From Prevotella sp. UBA4376 (lineage in GTDB: Bacteria; Bacteroidota; Bacteroidia; Bacteroidales; Bacteroidaceae): DNA of 9,122 bases. The stretch's first letter is position 1. Every line of letters starts with the position of its first letter. The position numbers and the translations under genes were made by a program. Location: contig DGRY01000089.1 in the NCBI GenBank assembly GCA_002391185.1, forward strand, positions 1-9,122, given 5' to 3'. This document shows positions 1-5,870 of this stretch, piece after piece. The notes under the pieces were generated by a model. The model searched no databases and was not told the DNA's origin. It worked only from the letters and a program-made list of their open reading frames with translations.

Positions 1-234
1 GGTATGATCCGTTCATTCGCAGCTCTTGCTGCTGGTGGTGGTGCTGACTCTATGGCACTTTCTACTGGTATCTCTGAGGCCCTCGTTAATACTGCTTCTG
101 GTATTGCTACATCTTGGGTATCTGTAGTTTCTTACAACTACTTCACCAACAAGATCGATAAGCTTACTTTCGCAATGGACGAAATCGGTTACACAATCGC
201 TCATACATTCGAAGACAAGCACCCAGAAGCTTAA
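1..234 (+). CDS. exbB: ExbB/TolQ/MotA-family proton channel subunit, C-terminal fragment
   Basis: Only the last 77 residues lie in the window; the reading frame is open from base 1 and the real start is upstream. The visible part has the family's end pattern: a small-residue stretch, then STGISEALVNTASGIATSWV, which matches the conserved ExbB/TolQ segment in which a Gly/Ala-rich helix (usually ending ...GLAVAIPA) crosses the inner membrane. A SYNYFTNKIDKL tail and a short polar C-terminus follow. ExbB forms the pentameric inner-membrane proton channel that, with ExbD, energises TonB. Two exbD genes and tonB directly downstream support ExbB rather than TolQ or MotA. The ATG at base 4 is an internal Met, not the start. 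The next gene follows after 31 bases, so co-transcription is likely. Confidence 0.9.
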   Translation, partial: GMIRSFAALAAGGGADSMALSTGISEALVNTASGIATSWVSVVSYNYFTNKIDKLTFAMDEIGYTIAHTFEDKHPEA

Positions 235-265
235 TTTTTGCTAACCCTTTAAAAGTTATTCAGTT

Positions 266-886
266 ATGGGTAAGTTAAAAATTAAGAAAAGTGACGTATG
301 GATCGACATGACTCCAATGTCGGACGTGATGGTGCTTTTGCTTACATTCTTTATGTTGACATCAACATTCGTAAAGAATGAGCCTGTAAAAGTTAACCAG
401 CCATCGTCTGTATCGGAGATTAAAGTGCCGGAACAGAACGTGCTGAACATCATTGTCAACAACGAAGGCAAGGTGTTCATGGGAATGGACAATCAGAACA
501 ACATGCTGACATTGATTCAGGACATGAACGATGAAGCAAACCTTGGTCTGAATGCCGCAGAAATGAAGAAGTTCCAGACAGACCCTCTGTGGGGTATTCC
601 TTTCAAGAGCCTCAAGGGTTATCTCGACCTCCCACAGGAGAAGATGACAGAAGTTATCACCAGCAAGGATGCAGGTGTGCCTCTCGACTCTATCAACGGT
701 GGAAAGAGCGAGTTCCAGCTTTGGGTAACAAAGGCTAAAGCTATCAACAGCGATATGACTATCGCTATTAAGGCTGACGCTGCTACACCTTATGAGCGCA
801 TCAAGAAGGTAATGTCAGAGCTTCAGGACATGAGTGAGAACCGTTACTATCTTATCACCAATCTTAAAACAGGTTCGGAGGATTAA
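266..886 (+). CDS. exbD: ExbD/TolR-family biopolymer transport protein, first copy
   Basis: A 206-residue single-pass inner-membrane protein. A short basic cytoplasmic N-terminus (MGKLKIKKSD) leads into IDMTPMSDVMVLLLTFFML. Within this, TPMSD carries Asp20 at the start of the transmembrane helix (about 20-36), the position of the proton-carrying Asp of ExbD/TolR. The periplasmic part ends in IAIKADAATPYERIKKVMSE (about 167-186), matching the C-terminal ExbD fold. It is much longer than E. coli ExbD (about 140 residues), because an extra segment of roughly 80 residues (about 75-155) separates the two halves of the periplasmic domain. The start has no strong Shine-Dalgarno sequence, as is usual in Bacteroidota. 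It lies between exbB and a second exbD, whose start is two bases after this stop. Confidence 0.93.
   Translation: MGKLKIKKSDVWIDMTPMSDVMVLLLTFFMLTSTFVKNEPVKVNQPSSVSEIKVPEQNVLNIIVNNEGKVFMGMDNQNNMLTLIQDMNDEANLGLNAAEMKKFQTDPLWGIPFKSLKGYLDLPQEKMTEVITSKDAGVPLDSINGGKSEFQLWVTKAKAINSDMTIAIKADAATPYERIKKVMSELQDMSENRYYLITNLKTGSED
877..881 (+). promoter_or_regulatory. Shine-Dalgarno GGAGG overlapping the end of the first exbD
   Basis: GGAGG lies seven bases before the ATG at 889 and inside the last codons of the first exbD. Bacteroidota generally rely little on Shine-Dalgarno pairing, so a full GGAGG here is noticeable. It supports the 889 start and suggests that translation of the two ExbD copies is coupled, which would help keep their amounts balanced. 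Confidence 0.6.
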
Positions 887-888
887 AC

Positions 889-1536
889 ATGGCAAAGAAA
901 AATACAAGTAAGCAAAAGAAAATCAACGTTCGTGTAGACTTTACACCTATGGTTGATATGATGATGCTTCTTATCACCTTCTTCATGCTCTGTACTTCTT
1001 TGGCTAAACCACAGTCTATGGAGTTGAGTATGCCAAGTAACGATAAGAATCTCACTAAGGATCAGCAAACAGCCACAAAGGCTTCTTATACTATTACTGT
1101 TTATGTAGCTGACAACAACAAGATCTTCTACGTAGAAGGACTTCCTAAGTACGATGATCCAAAATGCCTCAAGGAAACAACATGGGGTAAGAATGGTATT
1201 CGCAAGGTGTTCATGACACACGTTACTGAGGATCAGACACAGCCAATCCTTCAGGTAATGAAGGCTAAGGCAGCTCTTGATGCCCGCAAGGACAAGGAGC
1301 AGATGGCTGATACAACTTATCAGAACGAGTTGAAGAAGATCAAGGCTGGTGAAATTGATGGTCAGAAGATTCAGACAATGACAATCATCATCAAGGCAAC
1401 CAACAAGGCTACATATAAGAATGTAATAGACGCTCTCGATGAGATGCAGATTTGCAGTGTAGGTAAGTACGTTCTTGATAAGATTTCTCCAGACGATGCT
1501 AAGCTTCTCAAGAGCAAGGGCATCAGTGTTGATTAA
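889..1536 (+). CDS. exbD: ExbD/TolR-family biopolymer transport protein, second copy
   Basis: A 215-residue second ExbD. The N-terminus is strongly basic (MAKKNTSKQKK), then VDFTPMVDMMMLLITFFML gives the transmembrane helix (about 23-38), with Asp23 in the TPMVD motif as the expected proton-relay residue. The periplasmic part includes TMTIIIKATNKATYKNVIDA (about 163-182), the usual ExbD C-terminal strand and helix, followed by a short extra tail. As in the first copy, a long central segment (about 85-160, rich in Lys, Asp and Glu) makes it longer than proteobacterial ExbD. The two copies differ strongly in their periplasmic parts, so they are diverged paralogues, not a recent duplication. Paired exbD genes are common in Bacteroidota Ton operons, where a heteromeric ExbD dimer is plausible. 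tonB follows after 40 bases. Confidence 0.93.
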   Translation: MAKKNTSKQKKINVRVDFTPMVDMMMLLITFFMLCTSLAKPQSMELSMPSNDKNLTKDQQTATKASYTITVYVADNNKIFYVEGLPKYDDPKCLKETTWGKNGIRKVFMTHVTEDQTQPILQVMKAKAALDARKDKEQMADTTYQNELKKIKAGEIDGQKIQTMTIIIKATNKATYKNVIDALDEMQICSVGKYVLDKISPDDAKLLKSKGISVD

Positions 1537-1576
1537 TCTCCAAGAAGAAAGTATTAACTATTAAATTGAGAAACAA

Positions 1577-2410
1577 ATGTCAAAAATAGATTTGATATCT
1601 GGTGAGTGGACCGAGCTGGTATTTGCCGGTCGCAACCAGGCTTACGGTGCCTACAAGCTTCGTCAGGGCACAGGTAAGCGAAATGTTATCTCTATCATTG
1701 CTGTAGTCTGCTTGATTATTGCTTGTCAGGTTGGTCTTACTATCAAGAAGGCAGCTGACGCTGAAGCAGCAAAGAGAGCAGCTATGAATCAGGCAGTTGA
1801 GCTGTCAAAGCTTGAGCAGCCAAAGAAGGCTGAAGTAAAGCAGAAGCAGGTCAAGGTAGAGCCTGAAAAAGTGGTAGAGCAGGTTAAGAGTTCTATCAAG
1901 TTTACAGCCCCAGTGATCAAGAAAGACTCTGAGGTTAGGCCTGAAGATGAGCTCAAGACTCAGGACCAGATTATGGAAACCAAGACAGCCATCGGTTCTT
2001 TCGATGTAAAGGGTAACGATGATGTCAATGGTGAAGTGCTCAAGGCTAAGGAAGTAATTGCTCAGCCAGAGCCACCTAAGCACGAAGAGGAAAGCAAGGT
2101 CTTCGATGTAGTAGAGCAGATGCCATCATTCCCAGGTGGAAACGGTGCATTGCTCGAGTACCTCGCAAGCCATGTTAAGTACCCAGTAGTAGCTCAGGAA
2201 AACGGTGTTCAGGGTCGTGTAATTGTATCATTCGTTGTAGAGAAAGATGGTTCTATCACAGATGTACGCGTAGTACGTTCTGTTGACCCATCACTCGACC
2301 GTGAGGCAGCTCGCGTTGTATCATCAATGCCACGCTGGACTCCTGGTAAGCAGAATGGTTCTGCTGTACGTGTGAAGTACAATGTGCCTGTAATGTTCAA
2401 ATTGCAGTAA
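1577..2410 (+). CDS. tonB: TonB energy-transducing protein, Bacteroidota type
   Basis: A 277-residue TonB. It starts with a short cytoplasmic segment carrying VFAGRNQAYGAYKLR (about 16-29), a motif seen at the start of many Bacteroidota TonB proteins. One transmembrane helix follows (about 37-55). The linker (about 56-170) is rich in Lys, Glu, Val, Gln and Ala and should be extended across the periplasm; it is less proline-rich than in E. coli TonB. The C-terminal TonB domain (about 176-277) has MPSFPGGNGALLEYLASHVK, then YP, GRVIVSFVVEKDGSITDVRV and WTPGKQNG. It binds the TonB box of outer-membrane receptors and transmits force from ExbB/ExbD. The start is set by the charged N-terminus before the helix; no strong Shine-Dalgarno sequence is present. 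The next gene begins six bases after the stop. Confidence 0.95.
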   Translation: MSKIDLISGEWTELVFAGRNQAYGAYKLRQGTGKRNVISIIAVVCLIIACQVGLTIKKAADAEAAKRAAMNQAVELSKLEQPKKAEVKQKQVKVEPEKVVEQVKSSIKFTAPVIKKDSEVRPEDELKTQDQIMETKTAIGSFDVKGNDDVNGEVLKAKEVIAQPEPPKHEEESKVFDVVEQMPSFPGGNGALLEYLASHVKYPVVAQENGVQGRVIVSFVVEKDGSITDVRVVRSVDPSLDREAARVVSSMPRWTPGKQNGSAVRVKYNVPVMFKLQ

Positions 2411-2416
2411 TTTGTA

Positions 2417-3379
2417 ATGAAGAAAACAACATCTTACATATTAGTAGGATTAACACTATTCACCAGCCTATGGGTTTCTTGTGGAAACAAGAAGCCCAAG
2501 GATGGCAGAACAGATACTTATTCGTCAGGAGCGTTTACTTTCGCTTCTGACGAAAGTTTTAGTCCCGTTATTGAAGAGGAACGCGAACTCTTCCAGTTTA
2601 TTTATCCACAAGCCAAAGTAACACCACAATACACTAACGAGCTTGATGCTATCAACAAGTTGTTAAGTGGAAAAGTGTGGATGGCTATCACATCGCGTGA
2701 TTTCACAGAAAAAGAACGTCAGAACCTAAAGGATCGTCAGCAATTTCCCCGTTCCATTAAGTTCGCATACGATGGTCTTGCACTTATTCAGAACATCCAT
2801 AACACCGATTCGTGTATCAGTGTAAACGATATAAAGAAAATCCTTGAAGGAAAAATCACCAACTGGAACCAGATTTACCCAAAATCAAAGATAGGCGAAC
2901 TGACTTTGGTTTTCGATAATCCGAAATCATCAACGGTGCATTTTGCCGAAGACTCTATACTTGGTGGAAAACCAATTACCAGCAAGAATGTAGTTGCCGT
3001 GCAGAAAACCGAAGAGGTGATAAAGTATGTTGAGAAAAACAAAGGAGCTATCGGTATCATTGGAAGCAACTGGCTCAACGACAAGCGCGACTCAACAAAT
3101 CTCACTTTCAAGAAAGAGATTAGAACAATGCTTGTGAGCGCAATGCCAAAGGCTACACTTGAAAACAGCTGGCGTCCATATCAGTATTATATCTATAACG
3201 CCAACTATCCTTTGATAAGAACACTCTACATTCTTCTCAACGACACTCACATGGGATTGCCAACAGGATTTGCGAACTTTATTATCTCGCAGGATCGTGG
3301 ACAAAAGATTATCCTTAAAACAGGTTTGCTACCTGCCTACGGAAATCTCACAGTGAGAAACATTCATGTAAGCGAATAA
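2417..3379 (+). CDS. PstS-like phosphate-binding-type periplasmic lipoprotein
   Basis: A 320-residue exported protein of the PstS-like periplasmic binding fold. The N-terminal signal ends at WVSC, so Cys22 is the likely lipidated residue. The lipobox is imperfect (Trp at -3), and the following GNKKPKDG lacks the acidic export signal of surface lipoproteins, so a periplasm-facing anchor is likely. Family features are ITSRDFTEKE (91-100), SVNDIKKILEGKITNWNQI (about 135-153), a ligand-loop-like FDNPKSSTVHF (166-176), GAIGIIGSNW (210-219) and FANFIISQDRGQKIILKTG near the end. It is not next to pstCAB; it sits six bases after tonB, an arrangement seen in many Bacteroidota. The phosphate-binding residues look only partly conserved, so the ligand is uncertain and a role tied to TonB is an inference from position. 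Confidence 0.85.
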   Translation: MKKTTSYILVGLTLFTSLWVSCGNKKPKDGRTDTYSSGAFTFASDESFSPVIEEERELFQFIYPQAKVTPQYTNELDAINKLLSGKVWMAITSRDFTEKERQNLKDRQQFPRSIKFAYDGLALIQNIHNTDSCISVNDIKKILEGKITNWNQIYPKSKIGELTLVFDNPKSSTVHFAEDSILGGKPITSKNVVAVQKTEEVIKYVEKNKGAIGIIGSNWLNDKRDSTNLTFKKEIRTMLVSAMPKATLENSWRPYQYYIYNANYPLIRTLYILLNDTHMGLPTGFANFIISQDRGQKIILKTGLLPAYGNLTVRNIHVSE

Positions 3380-3382
3380 ACC

Positions 3383-3405
3383 TTTTGACCAATGATGCGT
3401 CAAAA
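3383..3405. repeat. Short inverted repeat after the pstS-like stop codon
   Basis: TTTTGAC (3383-3389) and GTCAAAA (3399-3405) are perfect inverted arms separated by nine bases, starting three bases after the stop codon. No T-tract follows, so it is not a standard intrinsic terminator. It could be a weak mRNA-stabilising hairpin or a protein-binding dyad in the 99-base gap before the TPR gene. No convincing TAnnTTTG promoter box was found in the gap. Confidence 0.35.
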
Positions 3406-3464
3406 CAACAAAACAAACACTAATAATGTTTGAGAAGTCATTTAATGTTTAATCCAGAAAAAAC

Positions 3465-3470
3465 AAGGAG
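3465..3470 (+). promoter_or_regulatory. Strong Shine-Dalgarno sequence before the TPR gene
   Basis: AAGGAG ends eight bases before the ATG at 3479. It fixes the start of the TPR protein, which also begins with a proper signal peptide from that codon. Strong Shine-Dalgarno sequences are uncommon in Bacteroidota. Confidence 0.55.
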
Positions 3471-3478
3471 ATTGAATT

Positions 3479-4897
3479 ATGAAGAATATTAGATATTATT
3501 TGATGAGCGCCGTAATGCTCGGACTCTCTGTTCCAGCTATGGCTCAGAACGATAGCAAAGCTGCTATCGACCAGGTAAACAAGATTCTGACTTCAACAGC
3601 CAGCGCTGACGAGAAGGCAGAACAGGTAAAAACAATCTTCAAGGCCAACAAGAAGAATGCAGAAGTGCTCGTTGGAATTGGACGTGCATACCTTGATGTA
3701 AAGGACACACTAAATGCTAACAAATACGTTCAGTTAGCTATGCAGCGTGACCGCAAGTATGCACCAGCTTACGTTCTTGCTGGAGATATCGAAGTAATCA
3801 AGGACAATGGTGGTCAGGCTTCATCATGGTATGAGCAGGCTATATATTTTGACCCAAAGAATCCTGAGGGTTATCGCAAGTATGCACAGATCAACTCTAA
3901 GGTTAGTCCAGCATCAGCAGTAGCAAAGCTTGAAGAACTGCGTCAGCAGCGTCCTGACTATCCTGTTGATCTTATCTCTGCAGATATCTACTATCGTGCA
4001 AATAACCTAACAAAGGCTATTGAATACTTCGGTAAGGTTCAGCTCAACGACATGAAGGACGACCAGCTCGTATCTTACGCATTGTGCAACTTCCTCAAGG
4101 GCGACTTCGAGAAGTCACTTGCAGTATCACAGTTTGGTAACAACAAGTTTGCTCGCAATGCTGCATTGAACCGTTTGAGTTTCTTCAACCTCACTAACCT
4201 GAAGCGTTATACTGAGGCTATTCAGTTTGCTGATCGTTTGTGGAATGCAAGCGACTCTACAAAGATTACATCATCAGACTTCCTCTACAAGGGTTATGCT
4301 TATCAGGGCAACAAGCAGTATCAGGAAGCTATTGATGCATTCAACGAGAGCCTTAAGCTTAACGAGAACAACGAGTCTGATAGAAACGATGCTCTCAAGA
4401 ACATTGCTAACGCTTACACTGAGCTTGGAAACATCGAAAAGGCTGTTGAAACATACGATACCTATATGAAGGGTCTCAAGAACATTACAGCTCTTGACTA
4501 CAACACCCTCGCAAACATGTATCGCACTGACGCTGACAAGAAGACAGGTGCTGCTAAGACTGCTGCTCTTGAGAAGGCTATCAGCGTATTCAACGAACTG
4601 GCTGAGAAGTTCCCATCAGTAGCCGACTTCGCTATGTATCAGAATGCTCACATCGGTTACGAGATTGACCCTGAGACAAAGCTCGGTACTGCTAAGCCTT
4701 TCTATGAGAAGCTTATCGAAATCATCAAGGGTCACGAGACTGTTGGTGAAAAAGACAACGATCGTCTTGTTGAGGCATATCGTTACTTAGGTTACTACTA
4801 CACTCTCAAGAACAACAAGGCTCAGGCTAAGACATACTGGGGCAAGGTTCTTGAAATTGATCCTAACAACGAAACAGCTAAGCAGGCGCTGAAGTAA
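3479..4897 (+). CDS. Exported tetratricopeptide-repeat protein
   Basis: A 472-residue protein with a clear signal peptide (basic MKNIR, hydrophobic core, PAMAQ; likely cleavage after Ala22) and an almost wholly helical TPR solenoid. Clear repeats are near 62-127 (two units, with AYVLAGD and AIYFDPKNPEGY), 265-297 (YKGYAYQGNKQYQEAIDAFN), 303-336 (NIANAYTELGNIEKAVETYD) and 432-465 (AYRYLGYYYTLKNNKAQAKT, ending in LEIDPNN). Less regular helices fill the gaps. No enzyme motif is seen, so it is probably a scaffold acting in the periplasm. It is the last gene on this strand before a strong terminator, so it probably belongs to the exb-ton operon and may help assemble the Ton complex or its client receptors. 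That role is an inference from position. The translated signal and helix pattern show no frameshift. Confidence 0.88.
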   Translation: MKNIRYYLMSAVMLGLSVPAMAQNDSKAAIDQVNKILTSTASADEKAEQVKTIFKANKKNAEVLVGIGRAYLDVKDTLNANKYVQLAMQRDRKYAPAYVLAGDIEVIKDNGGQASSWYEQAIYFDPKNPEGYRKYAQINSKVSPASAVAKLEELRQQRPDYPVDLISADIYYRANNLTKAIEYFGKVQLNDMKDDQLVSYALCNFLKGDFEKSLAVSQFGNNKFARNAALNRLSFFNLTNLKRYTEAIQFADRLWNASDSTKITSSDFLYKGYAYQGNKQYQEAIDAFNESLKLNENNESDRNDALKNIANAYTELGNIEKAVETYDTYMKGLKNITALDYNTLANMYRTDADKKTGAAKTAALEKAISVFNELAEKFPSVADFAMYQNAHIGYEIDPETKLGTAKPFYEKLIEIIKGHETVGEKDNDRLVEAYRYLGYYYTLKNNKAQAKTYWGKVLEIDPNNETAKQALK

Positions 4898-4903
4898 ATT
4901 ACA

Positions 4904-4991
4904 AATTACGAATTTTAATTTTTGAATTAGTCGCACTTCGTGCGATGAACAATTATTCAATTATAAATTATTATCCACTACAATTCGTAAT
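4904..4991. repeat. Intergenic repeat block with inverted ends and central palindrome
   Basis: ATTACGAATT (4905-4914) and its inverted copy AATTCGTAAT (4982-4991) are a perfect 10-base inverted repeat enclosing about 67 bases. Inside is a perfect palindrome, TCGCACTTCGTGCGA (4931-4945; six-pair stem, TTC loop). The rest is very AT-rich. The block starts seven bases after the TPR stop codon. The 24 bases at 4925-4948 recur at 8863-8886 with one difference, so this is a dispersed element of REP or MITE-like character, not a one-off hairpin. Confidence 0.55.
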
Positions 4992-4998
4992 ACACAAT

Positions 4999-5039
4999 AA
5001 AAAAAGGTTGCAATCCATTTTTGGGTTGCAACCTTTTTT
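4999..5039 (+). terminator. Strong intrinsic terminator after the exb-ton-TPR operon
   Basis: The left arm GGTTGCAA (5006-5013) pairs perfectly with TTGCAACC (5026-5033). The stem continues inward through a G-T pair, two G-C pairs and an A-T pair to a TTTT loop (5018-5021). A run of seven A (4999-5005) and a run of six T (5034-5039) flank it, extending the stem and giving a terminator active on both strands in principle. It lies about 100 bases after the TPR stop and directly abuts the next promoter. Confidence 0.85.
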
Positions 5040-5048
5040 GTACCTTTG
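5020..5048 (+). promoter_or_regulatory. Promoter for the gene at 5084, overlapping the terminator
   Basis: The -7 box TACCTTTG (5041-5048) matches the Bacteroidota TAnnTTTG consensus exactly. A TTTG at 5020-5023, inside the loop and right side of the terminator hairpin, is the best -33 candidate, 17 bases away, slightly short of the usual spacing. Transcription should start just downstream, leaving a leader of roughly 30 bases. Confidence 0.7.
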
Positions 5049-5083
5049 CATCGCGAAAAATAAAAAACTAAAACTCTTAAAAA

Positions 5084-5686
5084 ATGAAACAACTAAAAGT
5101 TATCATCATCAGCATTATGTCAATGCTTATGATTATGCCTTATGCAAAGGCACAAGAAGAAACAGTAACCACCGAACCACACAACATCATTAAACTAAAC
5201 TGTGGTACAGGAATGCTCTTTTCTAAGATCTACGACAATTCAAAACGTATAGAAAAGAACACATCATCTACACTCGACCTCTCTTTAAATTACATTCATC
5301 TTTATGACAAAAAACATGGTTATATCTTTGACTTAACCTACTCAAACATAATCGGTTTAGAAAAAAATGAATTATTCCTTGGAGCTGGTATATATGGCAT
5401 TAAGACCAAAGACAACGGCTGGTACTATGATGGAAATCTATGTATAGGATATATGAGAAAAGACTTTGGTCAAGGCGAAAACGGTATTGCACTAAAGGGA
5501 CAAATCGGAGGAGGCTATAAGCTTTCTGAACATTTAAGCATAGGAGCCAATTTAGGTGCCCTTGCTGGTATATATATGGACAAAGAAGAAAACTATAATT
5601 ATTCATCAAGCAAGTATAGCATCGATAATGAAGGAAACAGGCCAATACGTCTAACTCTCTCCATTGGAGTACAATACTATTTTTAA
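5084..5686 (+). CDS. Secreted outer-membrane beta-barrel-like protein, function unknown
   Basis: A 200-residue protein I cannot name. It has a signal peptide (MKQLK, hydrophobic Ile/Met core, YAKAQ; likely cleavage after Ala23). After this come alternating polar/hydrophobic, Gly- and Tyr-rich segments typical of beta-strands: KLNCGTGMLFSKIY, LDLSLNYIHLY, GYIFDLTYS, ELFLGAGIYGI, GWYYDGNLCIGYM, IALKGQIGGGYKL and LSIGANLGALAG. It ends in LTLSIGVQYYF, with Phe as the last residue, the classic C-terminal recognition pattern of outer-membrane barrels. About eight strands fit the length. It has its own promoter immediately after a terminator, so it is an independent unit. No intrinsic terminator is seen behind it; a G-free repeat follows. 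An upstream in-phase start is unlikely, because the leader is short and the signal peptide starts here. Confidence 0.75.
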   Translation: MKQLKVIIISIMSMLMIMPYAKAQEETVTTEPHNIIKLNCGTGMLFSKIYDNSKRIEKNTSSTLDLSLNYIHLYDKKHGYIFDLTYSNIIGLEKNELFLGAGIYGIKTKDNGWYYDGNLCIGYMRKDFGQGENGIALKGQIGGGYKLSEHLSIGANLGALAGIYMDKEENYNYSSSKYSIDNEGNRPIRLTLSIGVQYYF

Positions 5687-5705
5687 GAGTGTGAATTACG
5701 AAGAT

Positions 5706-5786
5706 AACTCCTATCTCCTAACTTCTATCTCCTAACTACTATCTCCTAACTCCTATCTCCTAACTCCTATCTCCTAACTCTTAACT
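5706..5786. repeat. Heptamer tandem repeat in a 104-base G-free stretch
   Basis: Five copies of a 14-base unit AACTCCTATCTCCT occur at 5706-5719, 5720-5733, 5734-5747, 5748-5761 and 5762-5775. Copies 2 and 3 each carry one substitution, and a degraded partial copy runs to 5786. The unit is itself two related heptamers (ACTCCTA and TCTCCTA), so the basic period is seven. There is no G on the + strand from 5704 to 5807. It lies 19 bases after the stop of the outer-membrane-like gene and directly follows AATTACGAA (5694-5702), the same short sequence found in the other repeat blocks. It has no start codon and no coding potential. Possible roles are a Rho loading site or simple-sequence slippage. 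Confidence 0.8.
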
Positions 5787-5817
5787 ACACATTATTATTT
5801 AATATTTGCAAAAATAG

Positions 5818-5835
5818 ATACCTAATAGTAGGTAT
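5818..5835. promoter_or_regulatory. Inverted repeat at the -33 region of the ferredoxin promoter
   Basis: ATACCTA (5818-5824) and TAGGTAT (5829-5835) are perfect inverted arms separated by four bases. The site covers the place where a -33 TTTG would be expected for the TATCTTTG box at 5851, and no good TTTG is present there. This geometry fits a dimeric regulator. The same half-site recurs in the transcript leader at 5871-5890. Confidence 0.5.
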
Positions 5836-5847
5836 TTCGAAAGAAAT
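5834..5847. promoter_or_regulatory. Second small dyad upstream of the ferredoxin -7 box
   Basis: ATTTC (5834-5838) and GAAAT (5843-5847) are five-base inverted arms around GAAA. Five-base arms with a four-base gap is the geometry of FNR-type sites (TTGAT-N4-ATCAA), but the bases do not match that consensus. It touches the ATACCTA dyad on its left and ends three bases before the -7 box. Confidence 0.3.
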
Positions 5848-5850
5848 CAC

Positions 5851-5858
5851 TATCTTTG
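5851..5858 (+). promoter_or_regulatory. -7 promoter box of the ferredoxin gene
   Basis: TATCTTTG matches TAnnTTTG exactly. Transcription would start a few bases further on, giving a leader of about 80 bases before the ATG at 5942. A weaker AATATTTG at 5801-5808 could be a second start. The lack of a TTTG at the expected -33 position suggests dependence on an activator or a naturally weak promoter. Confidence 0.65.
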
Positions 5859-5870
5859 CAGAGTACAAAA

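Noticed and set aside
4..234. Complete small gene starting at base 4
   Set aside because: The translation is the C-terminal part of an ExbB-family protein and the frame is open upstream, so the Met at base 4 is internal.
1805..2083. Minus-strand Leu-rich frame opposite the TonB linker
   Set aside because: The Leu/Tyr/Phe-rich translation is the complement of Lys/Glu/Gln codons in the linker, not a membrane protein.
4227..4469. 80-codon + strand frame inside the TPR gene
   Set aside because: It is a shifted frame of a clear TPR coding region, with Ser/Thr/Leu-rich low-complexity translation typical of a shadow.
5000..5039. Insertion-sequence end
   Set aside because: The long perfect stem with a T-tract and the adjoining promoter are fully explained as a terminator; no transposase or target duplication is seen.
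4945..5193. 82-codon + strand reading frame
   Set aside because: It runs through the terminator hairpin and promoter and overlaps the signal-peptide gene at 5084 in another frame; it has no family-like features.
5706..5786. CRISPR array
   Set aside because: The repeats are 7 or 14 bases with no unique spacers, and no cas genes are present.
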